A stretch of 56,469 nt of DNA from Breznakibacter xylanolyticus (lineage in GTDB: Bacteria; Bacteroidota; Bacteroidia; Bacteroidales; Marinilabiliaceae): the NCBI RefSeq assembly GCF_003254275.1, contig NZ_QKZK01000003.1, positions 1 through 56,469 on the forward strand. The letters run 5' to 3'. Numbering within the stretch: the first letter of the stretch is position 1; each line of letters starts with the position of its first letter. The translations under genes were made by a program, and so were the position numbers. This document shows positions 24,770-32,431 of the stretch, one piece after another. The notes beneath the pieces were generated by a model, which was given only the letters and a program-made list of their open reading frames with translations, did not search any database and was not told where the DNA came from.

Positions 24770-25272
24770 GCATTGATGGTTGTGTGACCCCGGTTGTCAC
24801 GTCAACAATCGTGTCCCACGTCCATGGGAAAGCGATTCCCACGCCTATGGGAAAGCGATTCCCACGCCCATGGGAAAGCGATTCCCACGTCCATGGGAAA
24901 GTGTTTCCCACGCCCGTGGGATGCATCTTGAGGTGGGAAACGCATGGTGTGTCGCTAGTTCGTTGGTAGGATGAAGGACGCCGGTGTCATGTTTGATGCG
25001 TCTATGAAAGACCAATTCACGTCGTCTTTCAGCAAGGGGGGCATGAGTGATGCTGATTGTTACATCGGGTGATGTCGAGAGTGCCCTGTGATTCACTGAT
25101 GAAAAGGTCGCACTGAATGAATCTCAGTGCAACTCGGTGTTTCCCGGGTGCAACTCGGTGACACGATCGTTGATTGCCAGATGTCATGACCCGATGACTC
25201 ATGCCGAAAACAGGTTTCCCCCAACGACCTTTTGACACCTCCGCAGGCGTTGCCTTCCCTGCCCATGACCTC
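24770..25272. other. Non-coding region holding a palindromic tandem array
   Basis: 503 bp between convergent genes. The left third is the 23-bp palindromic array (24813-24920). The remainder includes a short duplication gtgcaactcggtg near 25127 and 25149 and no convincing gene. Open frames through the array translate as a repeated PTPMGKRFPRPWE-type string and are repeat artefacts. Confidence 0.55.
24813..24920. repeat. 23-bp palindromic tandem repeat, about 4.5 copies
   Basis: Units start at 24813, 24836, 24859, 24882 and 24905 (partial). Each contains TTCCCA, a 6-nt variable centre (CGTCCA, CGCCTA, CGCCCA or CGCCCG) and TGGGAA, then agcga. Arms are self-complementary, so every unit can form a hairpin. 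Only the centre and a few edge bases vary between copies. Lack of spacers rules out CRISPR. Confidence 0.85.
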
Positions 25273-26073
25273 TCAAAGGGTGATTTCGTGCCCCGTGAAG
25301 TTGTAAAACACGCCCTTGCCCAAGCGTTGTTTCATGTCGGCAAACTTCTCCACGCCGGTGCAGTGGCAGGCGCCAATGCGACGAGGGTGATGGCGCTCGA
25401 GACAGGTCATGATCACCTCAAACTGCTCGGGGCCGCACTCCTTGATGTGAAATCCGCCCAATATCAAATCCACAGGCAGTTTAAAGTGTGCCACCGCCCC
25501 ATCAATGATGTTGCTGATGCCACGATGCGAGCAGCTGGTGATGATGCTCATTGCTTGGCCGTCGGTATGACACAGGTACAGCTCGTCATCAAACTCGTCG
25601 TTGGCAAAGCCGCCGGGATAGCTGATTTTAAAGTTGCCAAAGTTGGTGTCCTGCGGGTGGCGGATGGCAATGCCGGGCATGATGAACAGTTGCGGTGCCA
25701 CCTGGGTAATCTCCTTGACGTATTCGATGCGATGCTCCAGCATGGCCTGGTCGAAGGGCACGCCAATGAACCGCTTGGGGCCGTTGTATTTGCGCAAAAA
25801 GGCTTCTTCCTTGATGTACACCTTGGCGCGACTGTTGGCCAGCAAAAAGGGGTAGAGCCCCCCGGTGTGGTCGTAATGGCCGTGGCTGATGATGACGGTG
25901 TCGATGTCGGTGATGTCAATGCCCAGGGTTTGGGCGTTTTTCATAAACTGGCCGGTTTGTCCGGTGTCGAAAAGGATTTTGCGTCCGTGCGTCTCCATGT
26001 AAAATGAGAGGCCGTGTTCGGCGCCCAGTCCTTGTTTGTACACCAGGTTTTCGATGAGGGTCACTATGCGCAT
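25273..26073 (-). CDS. MBL-fold metallohydrolase
   Basis: A 266-aa metallo-beta-lactamase-fold protein with IISHGHYDHTGGL (the HxHxDH metal motif), an LFDTGQTG strand upstream, and downstream SCSHRG and GGFHI metal-binding segments. It resembles the MBL proteins related to the methanopterin-pathway RFAP-type hydrolases and found in anaerobic bacteria. The C-terminal ACHCTGVEKFADMKQRLG is typical of that subgroup. It is the last gene of a three-gene unit with the cobalamin adenosyltransferase (20-bp gap) and a DUF1847 gene. Its substrate is unknown. Confidence 0.85.
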   Translation of the reverse strand: MRIVTLIENLVYKQGLGAEHGLSFYMETHGRKILFDTGQTGQFMKNAQTLGIDITDIDTVIISHGHYDHTGGLYPFLLANSRAKVYIKEEAFLRKYNGPKRFIGVPFDQAMLEHRIEYVKEITQVAPQLFIMPGIAIRHPQDTNFGNFKISYPGGFANDEFDDELYLCHTDGQAMSIITSCSHRGISNIIDGAVAHFKLPVDLILGGFHIKECGPEQFEVIMTCLERHHPRRIGACHCTGVEKFADMKQRLGKGVFYNFTGHEITL

Positions 26074-26093
26074 GCTTGTCGTGGTTTTGTAAG

Positions 26094-26627
26094 TTAAAAC
26101 TCAATGCCTTTGCGGGCTTCTACGCCCTGGCGGTAATAGTGTTTGATGTCCTGCATCTCGGTCACCAGATGCGCCCTGTCCACCAGTTCGCGGGGGGCGT
26201 AACGTCCCGTGAGCACCAGCTCGGTGGCTGCGGGCTTGCTGTCGATGAGGTGCAGCACGGCTTCGAGGCTAAAGAGGCGGTAATACAGGGCAATGCATAT
26301 TTCGTCGAGCACCACCACGTCGTAGGCTCCCGAGCACACAATGGCGGTCATCTCGGCCAGTCCCTTTTGTGCCGCTTCAATGTCGGGCGGGGTGGGGGCG
26401 TTGTTGATAAAGCAGTCGCGTCCGTATTGGCGAATGGTGATGTGGGAGGCGAGGGCCTTTAGGGCATCGAGCTCGGCATAGGGCATGCCCTTGACAAACT
26501 GCCCGATGAAGACGCGTTTGCCGGCACCAGCAGCTCGCACCGACAGGCCGATGGCCGCCGTGGTTTTTCCCTTGCCGTTGCCGGTGTACAGGTGTATGTA
26601 GCCTTGTGTGGGGGTGTGGGGTTGCAT
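26094..26627 (-). CDS. cobO: Cob(I)yrinic acid a,c-diamide adenosyltransferase
   Basis: A 177-aa enzyme of the CobA/CobO/BtuR family, which attaches the 5'-deoxyadenosyl group of ATP to cob(I)alamin precursors. Signature features are the Walker-A-like GNGKGKTTAAIGLSVRA, VFIGQFVKG, VVLDEICIALYY, and LTGRYAPRELVDRAHLVTEM near the C-terminus. Length is typical. It sits 8 bp after the DUF1847 gene and 20 bp before the MBL gene, so the three are cotranscribed. No cobalamin riboswitch was found upstream. Confidence 0.93.
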   Translation of the reverse strand: MQPHTPTQGYIHLYTGNGKGKTTAAIGLSVRAAGAGKRVFIGQFVKGMPYAELDALKALASHITIRQYGRDCFINNAPTPPDIEAAQKGLAEMTAIVCSGAYDVVVLDEICIALYYRLFSLEAVLHLIDSKPAATELVLTGRYAPRELVDRAHLVTEMQDIKHYYRQGVEARKGIEF

Positions 26628-26635
26628 GGGCGGGG

Positions 26636-27115
26636 TTAGTATTGCATTTCGGCCGACAGCGCCATGCAGGGGTTATGACGGTGTGCGCGATCTTTGACAA
26701 TGAGCGTGGTGACGGGGCTGTGCGAGTGACTCGCAAACACCATGTCGTGCCCCATGCACAACCCTACTGACACGTTGAGTTCGGTTTTGGCTTCGGCCAA
26801 CAGCGCCGCCTGTGCTGCCGGGTTGCACGAAATGCCTCTGGCATCTGTGTCAAGCAGTTCGGCTGTGGTTAGTTTGGCCACTTTGCAGTCGATGGCCACC
26901 ACCTCAAACTCCTGTTCGAGGATGCTTTTGAGGGCGTCGGCTTCCTTTTGCAGGCTGATGCAATTGGCAATGCCAATGCGACGGATGCCGGCCAGACGGG
27001 CGTAGTTCATCAGTTCCAAAATGCGGTTCTTACCTGGCAGGCGTGCTGCTTCGGCCAAACGCATGATGTGGAGGTCGTGGGCGGTGTATAAGGCTTTTTG
27101 CTGTTCGGTGGTCAT
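26636..27115 (-). CDS. DUF1847-like Cys-containing protein
   Basis: A 159-aa protein with regularly placed cysteines in IGIANCISLQKEADAL, VVAIDCKVAKL, GISCNPAAQAALLA, NVSVGLCMGHDMVF and RHNPCMAL. This matches the core of DUF1847 proteins, which usually also carry an N-terminal CxxC segment that is missing here. It contains SHSHSPVTTLIVKDRAHRH, so metal binding is plausible. First gene of an operon with cobO and an MBL hydrolase, which suggests a cobalt or corrinoid link (inference). Confidence 0.75.
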   Translation of the reverse strand: MTTEQQKALYTAHDLHIMRLAEAARLPGKNRILELMNYARLAGIRRIGIANCISLQKEADALKSILEQEFEVVAIDCKVAKLTTAELLDTDARGISCNPAAQAALLAEAKTELNVSVGLCMGHDMVFASHSHSPVTTLIVKDRAHRHNPCMALSAEMQY

Positions 27116-27216
27116 GATGGTGTGTGTGGTGTGTTATAATGTGATGGGGCAAAGATTTTAACCCTGTAGGGGATGTATGACCAGACAAGGGTTTTCTGAT
27201 GAATATCACAATTTGT

Positions 27217-27507
27217 TTATCCAATTGAGATGTGAAGATGTTTTCCTAAACCTAATTCAATCAATTTGTAGTATGTCGAAATCTGAATATCGCTTTGTCC
27301 CCGTTCTATTCTTGAGATATAGCTCTTTTTGGTACCTGTTTTTTCGGCAAGTTCTTCTTGCGTGATTTGAGCTTCTTTTCGGGCTTCTTTGAGCATCACC
27401 CCAAGCCTGAATGCTAACGATTCGGCATCGTATTTATCTCGGGTCGGAGTCCCTTTTTCTCCATACTTCTCTTTTAACAGGTCTTCAAAATCAGTGACGT
27501 TTTTCAT
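27217..27507 (-). CDS. higA: HTH antitoxin of a HigBA-type toxin-antitoxin pair
   Basis: A 96-aa protein with an XRE-family HTH at about 35-90 ([20 protein letters not shown] then [16 protein letters not shown]). It starts 2 bp after the toxin gene, so the order is toxin first, as in HigBA. Antitoxins of this class bind the toxin and autorepress the operon through the HTH. The C-terminus is short, ending soon after the HTH. Confidence 0.85.
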   Translation of the reverse strand: MKNVTDFEDLLKEKYGEKGTPTRDKYDAESLAFRLGVMLKEARKEAQITQEELAEKTGTKKSYISRIERGQSDIQISTYYKLIELGLGKHLHISIG

Positions 27508-27509
27508 TT

Positions 27510-27854
27510 TTATTTCCCTCCATATTTCTCGTTTAAATACGCTTCCTTTAATCGTTTAGCCAGTTTTATTTCTTTCTGTGGCGTTTTTTGAGTTTTCTTT
27601 ACAAAGCAATTGGTCAGCACTACAAGGTCGCCCTTGTCTTGAAAGCATAAGATTCGAATGCTCTTGAAGGTTGTGATGACTCTGACTTCCCAAATACCAT
27701 CCGTGTTTTCAAGTATTTTATAAAACTTATTGGGTACTTGTCTTTCAAATCTTACTAAATCAAGAACGTATTCAATTTTCTCCTGAATCTTTGAATCTTG
27801 ACTTTTATAGAAGTTTACAAAGTTATCCTTGTATGTGATGACTCTTCTAATCAT
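27510..27854 (-). CDS. higB: HigB-like (phage Gp49-like/RelE fold) toxin
   Basis: A 114-aa basic protein with the Gp49/HigB signature: [20 protein letters not shown], then [38 protein letters not shown] and FVKKTQKTP. These are ribosome-dependent mRNA interferases. Length and motif order match the family. A good promoter lies just upstream and predicts a leaderless mRNA starting at this ATG. The pair is more AT-rich than its neighbours, suggesting transfer. Confidence 0.85.
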   Translation of the reverse strand: MIRRVITYKDNFVNFYKSQDSKIQEKIEYVLDLVRFERQVPNKFYKILENTDGIWEVRVITTFKSIRILCFQDKGDLVVLTNCFVKKTQKTPQKEIKLAKRLKEAYLNEKYGGK

Positions 27855-27858
27855 GGCT

Positions 27859-27889
27859 CAAAGTTAACTAGTGGGTTTACTTTATCAAA
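27859..27889 (-). promoter_or_regulatory. Bacteroidetes-type promoter of higBA
   Basis: On the minus strand TTTG (27889-27886), then 19 bases, then TAACTTTG (27866-27859): both the -33 and -7 consensus parts at the standard spacing. Transcription is predicted to begin within a few bases of the ATG at 27854, so the mRNA is essentially leaderless. Confidence 0.7.
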
Positions 27890-27981
27890 GTCTGTTCATC
27901 AAATTTCTGCGGGTGCATCTATTACAACCAATTTTCATGTCTCAAAATATTGATCGGAGTTGACTTCTCGAGTTCTTTGAT

Positions 27982-28098
27982 GGTGCCTTTGGGCACCAAA
28001 GCTCGGTAGAAGAAGGTAAGCCAATCATCTTTCGCCCCGATTGGGGCGAGAGGTAACCGATTCCATCCAATGCTACCGATGTTTGACCCCGATGGGGC
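27982..28098. repeat. Cluster of small GC-rich hairpins between higBA and the next gene
   Basis: Three short palindromes: GGTGCC/GGCACC with loop TTTG (27982-27997), CGCCCC/GGGGCG with loop GATT (28033-28048), and CCCC/GGGG around GAT (28087-28097), with a T run after the last. They lie between two minus-strand genes and could end the transcript of the thioesterase/TrmO-like genes or be a dispersed repeat. No coding sequence seen here. Confidence 0.5.
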
Positions 28099-28150
28099 TT
28101 TTTCTTAACTAAACACGATTGAAACAAATCTCCTGATTTCGTTTCCGGTT

Positions 28151-28471
28151 TTAAAAAACATCGTACGGTGCCACAAAGGGTTGCAAATGAAGGATGCGAG
28201 CCTGCCGGGGAATCATCTCGCCGCGAAGGCGGATGCTGTGCTGGTCGCGCTCTAAAACGCAGCCCGTGGTGATGCCTATGCCCGGAGTGGGCGATGACTG
28301 CGATGTGTCGACATATACCACGTTGAGGTGCGACAGCTGCTTGGGCGGTATCCAGCTTTGGGTGAATTGCGAGGTGAGCTCAATGATGGTTTCGCTGTTT
28401 CGCTCGGCGTCGTGCCCGGCTTCGATGGTTTCTTTCACAATGCCAATGGGGCACAGGTTAATTGCTTGCAT
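28151..28471 (-). CDS. Short TrmO-like (TsaA-like fold) protein
   Basis: A 106-aa protein. INLCPIGIVKETIEAG matches the opening of TsaA/TrmO proteins, SHLNVVYV resembles their FSHLxVLxW strand, and ARILHLQPFVAPYDVF resembles the ILDIKPYxPxxD end of the domain. TrmO methylates the t6A37 base of tRNA using SAM. This protein is shorter than usual (about 140-230 aa) and lacks a C-terminal extension, so it may be a reduced or changed enzyme. The ATG at 28471 lies inside the last codons of the thioesterase gene (14-bp overlap). Confidence 0.55.
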   Translation of the reverse strand: MQAINLCPIGIVKETIEAGHDAERNSETIIELTSQFTQSWIPPKQLSHLNVVYVDTSQSSPTPGIGITTGCVLERDQHSIRLRGEMIPRQARILHLQPFVAPYDVF

Positions 28472-28889
28472 GGGTCGATGAGTGTAACAGGTGTTTTTGA
28501 ATGGCGTTGGTGACGAACGGCGGTACCGCGCAGGGCTTAAAGGTGTCGCTTTTGACAAAGGCCAGTTCGGTGTCGGCTTCGTTAATCAGTTCGCTGTTGG
28601 TATTGTAAAGCTTGTACGAGAAGCTGACGCGTGGGCCACGGATGCCTTTCAGACAGGTGCGCACGGTCAGTTGCTCGTCGTAACGGGTGGTTTTGAGAAA
28701 GCGCATGTTCATGCTGATGACAGGCATCATGTAACCGGCCGTTTCAATCATCTGGTAGGGAATGCCAATGGCACGAAACAGCTCCCAGCGAGCCGTTTCG
28801 TAGTATCGGGCGTAGTTCGAGTGATGCACGGTGCCCATCTTGTCTGTGTCGGGATACATCACTCTGAAATAGGAGACGTGTTCAATCAT
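28458..28889 (-). CDS. Acyl-CoA thioesterase, 4HBT/YbgC family
   Basis: A 143-aa hotdog-fold thioesterase. The signature YPDTDKMGTVHHSNYARYYE gives the catalytic Asp (D16) and the helix that binds acyl-CoA; SFSYKLYNTNSELINEADTE is the second strand pair. It follows the Mrp ATPase gene by 21 bp. It hydrolyses short acyl-CoA or acyl carrier thioesters in this family; the substrate is not readable. Confidence 0.9.
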   Translation of the reverse strand: MIEHVSYFRVMYPDTDKMGTVHHSNYARYYETARWELFRAIGIPYQMIETAGYMMPVISMNMRFLKTTRYDEQLTVRTCLKGIRGPRVSFSYKLYNTNSELINEADTELAFVKSDTFKPCAVPPFVTNAIQKHLLHSSTHASN

Positions 28890-28910
28890 CTTTCTTTTAT
28901 TATGATGATG

Positions 28911-29750
28911 TTATTTGAGCAAGAAGCTTTTGCCGTTGGCTGCCTTCACACTGCCCTTAAACAGCATGCGGGGGTTGAGGATGCCATCCACCAGTTGGTC
29001 AAAGGCGGCTTTCACGCCAGGGTGTTCAAACAAGCGTTCCAGCTTGCCCGTGTCGCAGGTCTCGCACATGGTTTCGCTCATGGGTATTTGCGCCAGCAGG
29101 GGGATGTTGAACTGAGCGGCCATTTTGGCCCCACCGCCCTGGCCAAACAGCAGGTACTTTTCGTCGGGGTGTGCCGATGGGCTGAACCAGGCCATGTTTT
29201 CCACCACGCCCATCACCGGCACGCCCACGTGCGGATCCTGAAACATGGCGATGGCTTTTTGCACATCGGCAATGGCCACGGCCTGCGGGGTGGTGACCAT
29301 GATCACGCCTTTGGCCGTGAATTGTTGCAGCAGTGTCAGGTGAATGTCGCCGGTGCCGGGAGGGGTGTCCACAATCAAATAGTCGAGCTCACCCCAGGCC
29401 GTGTCGGTGAGTATTTGCTTAAGCCCGTTAGAGGCCAGGGGGCCCCGCCACAAAATGGCTTTCTCGGGTTCTACCAAAAAGCCAATGGACATCACCTTGA
29501 TGCCAAACTTCTCGAAGGGGACGATGCGTGTCTTGCCCTCTTCCTGATGGTAGTCCGGTGTTTGGTTGCCCATGTTGAACAGTGTGGGGATTGACGGCCC
29601 GTAAATATCGCCGTCCATGATGCCGGTCTTGAAGCCTTCCATGGCCAGACGCAGCGCCAGGCCTGCCGCAACAGTCGATTTGCCCACGCCTCCTTTGCCC
29701 GAGGCCACAATGATGAGGTTTTTGATGCCGGGTAGTGTGATCTTTTCCAT
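28911..29750 (-). CDS. Mrp/NBP35-family iron-sulfur carrier ATPase
   Basis: A 279-aa ApbC/Mrp/NBP35-type ATPase, without the N-terminal DUF59 (MIP18) domain that many bacterial Mrp proteins carry. It has ASGKGGVGKSTVAAGLAL, GIMDGDIYGPSIP, DYLIVDTPPGTGDIHLTLLQ and VVENMAW. The C-terminal MCETCDTGKL holds a CxxC pair that may bridge a [4Fe-4S] cluster in the dimer. Such proteins load Fe-S or related clusters onto apo-enzymes. It lies in a cluster with two other ferredoxin-type ATPases and NifX-like proteins, like the mrp gene of the Desulfovibrio ORP locus. Confidence 0.9.
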   Translation of the reverse strand: MEKITLPGIKNLIIVASGKGGVGKSTVAAGLALRLAMEGFKTGIMDGDIYGPSIPTLFNMGNQTPDYHQEEGKTRIVPFEKFGIKVMSIGFLVEPEKAILWRGPLASNGLKQILTDTAWGELDYLIVDTPPGTGDIHLTLLQQFTAKGVIMVTTPQAVAIADVQKAIAMFQDPHVGVPVMGVVENMAWFSPSAHPDEKYLLFGQGGGAKMAAQFNIPLLAQIPMSETMCETCDTGKLERLFEHPGVKAAFDQLVDGILNPRMLFKGSVKAANGKSFLLK

Positions 29751-29921
29751 GTTGATGATGCTGTTTTTGATGTGATATCAATGTCGTTTTGTGAATGATG
29801 TTCGGATGTGAGACACGAAGATGATTAGACGTCAGACAGAAAGATTAGACTAAGAAAATGAATCTAAACATTTTCCCTCATCTCATCCTCTGTCTCATTG
29901 TCTGACGTCTTCTTATCTCTC

Positions 29922-30431
29922 TCATCGATCCATGAGTCGTTTCAGCTTGCCTGCAATGAGCTTCCGTTTCAGGGGGCTGAGTTTGTCGATGAACAGGATG
30001 CCGTCCAAATGGTCGTATTCGTGTTGAAAGATGCGTGCCCTGATGCCGTCCAGCTCTTCGTGCACCGTCTCGCCCGTGAGGGTGGTGTAGCGCACCTGCA
30101 CGCTTTCGGGACGCAGCACGTCTTCGTAAATGTCGGGAATGCTCATGCACCCCTCGGTGTAGTAACTCTGCTTGTCGCTTGTCGACACAATTTGTGGGTT
30201 CACGTAGCACTGCTCGTAGGGGGCAATGCCTTCGTCGGCCATGGGGGTGGTGTCGATGACGAAGATGCGTCGCGAGATGCCTACCTGCGGCGCGGCCAAC
30301 CCAATGCCGCCACATTTCTTGAGCATGGCAAACATCTCGGCCGACAGTGTTTGGGTGTTTGTTTCGGAGCCGATTTCTTCGGCCTGCCTGCGCAGCACGG
30401 CTGACCCGTATTTGAATATTCTATTGAGCAT
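29922..30431 (-). CDS. def: Peptide deformylase
   Basis: A 169-aa metalloprotease that removes the formyl group from nascent proteins. All three motifs are present: GGIGLAAPQVG (41-51, Q49), EGCMSIP (C95 metal ligand; Met replaces the usual Leu) and HEYDHLDG (H137, E138, H141). The ATG at 30431 is chosen; an upstream in-frame ATG at 30461 would extend further into the preceding ATPase gene, which ends at 30421. The position inside an Fe-S cluster operon is unusual, since def normally sits with fmt. Confidence 0.92.
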   Translation of the reverse strand: MLNRIFKYGSAVLRRQAEEIGSETNTQTLSAEMFAMLKKCGGIGLAAPQVGISRRIFVIDTTPMADEGIAPYEQCYVNPQIVSTSDKQSYYTEGCMSIPDIYEDVLRPESVQVRYTTLTGETVHEELDGIRARIFQHEYDHLDGILFIDKLSPLKRKLIAGKLKRLMDR

Positions 30432-31335
30432 GGTGGTTGATTGCTTCTTTTCCTGATACATGAATGAGTTGTTGCAGATGTTGCCATATCTGCATCACCG
30501 CCTTGGTGGTTGATCCATTGGGTTGCCACTCCACAATGCTTTTACAGTTGAGCATGGCTTGCACCACTTGGGCATCAAAGGGTAAATTGCCGGCCAATGA
30601 TATGTGGTGATCGCGGCACCATTGTTCAATCTCTTCAGTCATGTGTATGTTCAGGTCATATTTGTTGATGACCACGCAACATTGAATGTTGAAGTTTTGT
30701 GCCACTTCGATGATGCGTTTCATGTCGTGAAAGCCCGAGCGGCTCGGCTCGGTCACAATCACCGCCACCTGTGCGCCCGTCATGGACGAAATTACCGGGC
30801 ATCCGATACCCGGAGGGCCATCAATAATAATGGTCTGATGATGGGCCGCTTCGGCTGCCTTGCGCGCCTGATCGCGCACCACCGCCACCAGCTTGCCCGA
30901 ATTTTCTTCGCCGGGTGCCAGTCGGGCATGCACCATCAGTCCGTTGCGATAGGTGCCGCTGAACCAATGGCTTTTGTCGCTTGGTATCATGGTGATGGCT
31001 TCGTTGGGGCATAACCGTGAGCATAGTTTGCATCCGTCGCAATAGGTCTCGTTGATGACCACTTGATCGTCTTTCCAGCCAATGGCGTTGAATCGGCAAA
31101 AGTCAACACACAAGCCGCATTGGGTGCATTTGTCCGCATCCAGTATCGCTTTGTAGCCGGTGGTGAACGACTCGTCGGTGGTGTTCACCGGGTTGAGCAC
31201 AATGTGCAGGTTGGCCGCATCCACGTCGCAATCGGCCACCGTGATGTTGTGTTGCAGGGTGGCAAATGCTGCACTCAGGCTGGTCTTGCCGGTGCCGCCT
31301 TTGCCGCTAAGGATCGATATTTCAATCATTGGCAT
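30421..31335 (-). CDS. P-loop ATPase with inserted 2x[4Fe-4S] ferredoxin domain (first of a pair)
   Basis: A 304-aa MinD/Mrp-type ATPase. The deviant Walker A is SGKGGTGKTSL near residue 10. A ferredoxin domain is inserted at about 60-120, with two motifs CTQCGLCVDFC and CDGCKLCSRLC. Walker B is IIIDGPPGIGCP, and VVINKYDLN sits in the nucleotide pocket. This family occurs in pairs in anaerobes beside NifX-like orange-protein genes (Desulfovibrio orp locus). It probably hands electrons or clusters to those proteins using ATP. It follows its paralogue by 64 bp and overlaps the peptide deformylase gene. Confidence 0.88.
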   Translation of the reverse strand: MPMIEISILSGKGGTGKTSLSAAFATLQHNITVADCDVDAANLHIVLNPVNTTDESFTTGYKAILDADKCTQCGLCVDFCRFNAIGWKDDQVVINETYCDGCKLCSRLCPNEAITMIPSDKSHWFSGTYRNGLMVHARLAPGEENSGKLVAVVRDQARKAAEAAHHQTIIIDGPPGIGCPVISSMTGAQVAVIVTEPSRSGFHDMKRIIEVAQNFNIQCCVVINKYDLNIHMTEEIEQWCRDHHISLAGNLPFDAQVVQAMLNCKSIVEWQPNGSTTKAVMQIWQHLQQLIHVSGKEAINHHAQ

Positions 31336-31399
31336 ATAATGGAGTGGGGGTGTGAAGAAGATTTCTTTATTAGTTTATGCCTTGTTGAGCCTGCCGGAA

Positions 31400-32260
31400 C
31401 TATGAAATGGGAATGTAGGCGTTGATGTTCGTGATCAATTGTTCAAACTGTTTCAGGTAGTCTTCATTGCAGTTCACTAATATTTGTCCTTCGGAGTAGA
31501 TGCGTGCAATTTCGCGGTCAAAGGGGATTTCGAGCAGCAAGGGAATTTGCTCTGCTTGCAGCCATTGGTACAGAGTGTTGTCTCCAAGTCCTGCCCGGTT
31601 AATGACCACCCCGAATGGTTTCTTTAATTCGCGAAGTGTTTCCACCGTCAGTTTCAGGTCATTGAGTCCAAAGGGGGTTGGCTCGGTGACCAAAACCAAA
31701 AAGTCGGCCTGATCGGCGGTGGCAATAAATGGGCACGAAATACCCGGAGGTGAATCCAGCAGGTTGAGCGTGTCATCGGTGATTTGGCTCAGTGCTTTTT
31801 TGAGAATGGGCACGGGTGTGTACACGCCTATGTCGGCTCGCAATTCGGTCATCGTACCCTGCCCGGTGACATCGATGTGGGTAATGGTGCCCAGTCGACG
31901 CGGTATTTCTGTAATGGCACCCGTTTCGCACATCAGGCTGCAGGCGCCGCAGTCGTGACACAGCTCGCCAATGGCTTGTATGAAGGGACCCATCGGGAGA
32001 TAAACAATGGCATTGTAACTGCAATATTCATAGCACTTGCCACAGTAGATGCATTGTGTTGCATCAATGACCGGGATGTTTTGAAACACTTCCTGCGTTT
32101 GGGTGATGTGGCCGCTGATGAATTCTCCCACGTTGGGTTCCTCCGAGTCGCAATCCACAATGTGTACCTTTTTGCCTTGTTTGAGCAGGGTGTAATAGAG
32201 GTTGTTGGTGACGAAGGTTTTTCCGGTTCCGCCTTTTCCGCTGGCAATGGCTATTTTCAT
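31400..32260 (-). CDS. P-loop ATPase with inserted 2x[4Fe-4S] ferredoxin domain (second of a pair)
   Basis: A 286-aa paralogue of the neighbouring ATPase. It has Walker A ASGKGGTGKTFV, a DSEEPNVGEF loop, a ferredoxin insertion with CIYCGKCYEYC and CHDCGACSLMC, and Walker B NLLDSPPGISCP. The second gene starts 64 bp later. The two likely form a hetero-oligomer, as paired members do in ORP loci. The sequence differs enough from the first copy to suggest ancient duplication rather than recent copying. Confidence 0.88.
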   Translation of the reverse strand: MKIAIASGKGGTGKTFVTNNLYYTLLKQGKKVHIVDCDSEEPNVGEFISGHITQTQEVFQNIPVIDATQCIYCGKCYEYCSYNAIVYLPMGPFIQAIGELCHDCGACSLMCETGAITEIPRRLGTITHIDVTGQGTMTELRADIGVYTPVPILKKALSQITDDTLNLLDSPPGISCPFIATADQADFLVLVTEPTPFGLNDLKLTVETLRELKKPFGVVINRAGLGDNTLYQWLQAEQIPLLLEIPFDREIARIYSEGQILVNCNEDYLKQFEQLITNINAYIPIS

Positions 32261-32431
32261 CTGTTTATCATTTAACCCCTCATGCTCTTAAGGGTGAGTT
32301 GTGGTTTTCGTGTTTAAATAGGGTGTGTCAACCGGACTAACGCTTTGTCATCCTTTGCAATTCTCACCATTGTCCTCCTTTTGTGTGCAGAATTTATAGT
32401 CAGATGTTTTAGAATGTTGTTCGGTCTTGCT

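Noticed and set aside
24813-24920. CRISPR array
   Set aside because: Units abut without spacers and no cas genes lie nearby.
24780-24974. Plus-strand frames with repeated PTPMGKRFPRPWE-like peptides
   Set aside because: Translation of the 23-bp palindromic array; period and composition come from the repeat.
25201-26007. 268-codon plus-strand frame opposite the MBL gene
   Set aside because: Antisense shadow of a gene with clear metal-binding motifs.
26094-27400. Cobalamin riboswitch upstream of the cobO operon or the TonB receptor
   Set aside because: No B12-box-like sequence was seen upstream of either operon.
28491-29594. 367-codon plus-strand frame opposite the Mrp ATPase and thioesterase
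   Set aside because: Antisense shadow; the minus-strand genes carry complete motifs.
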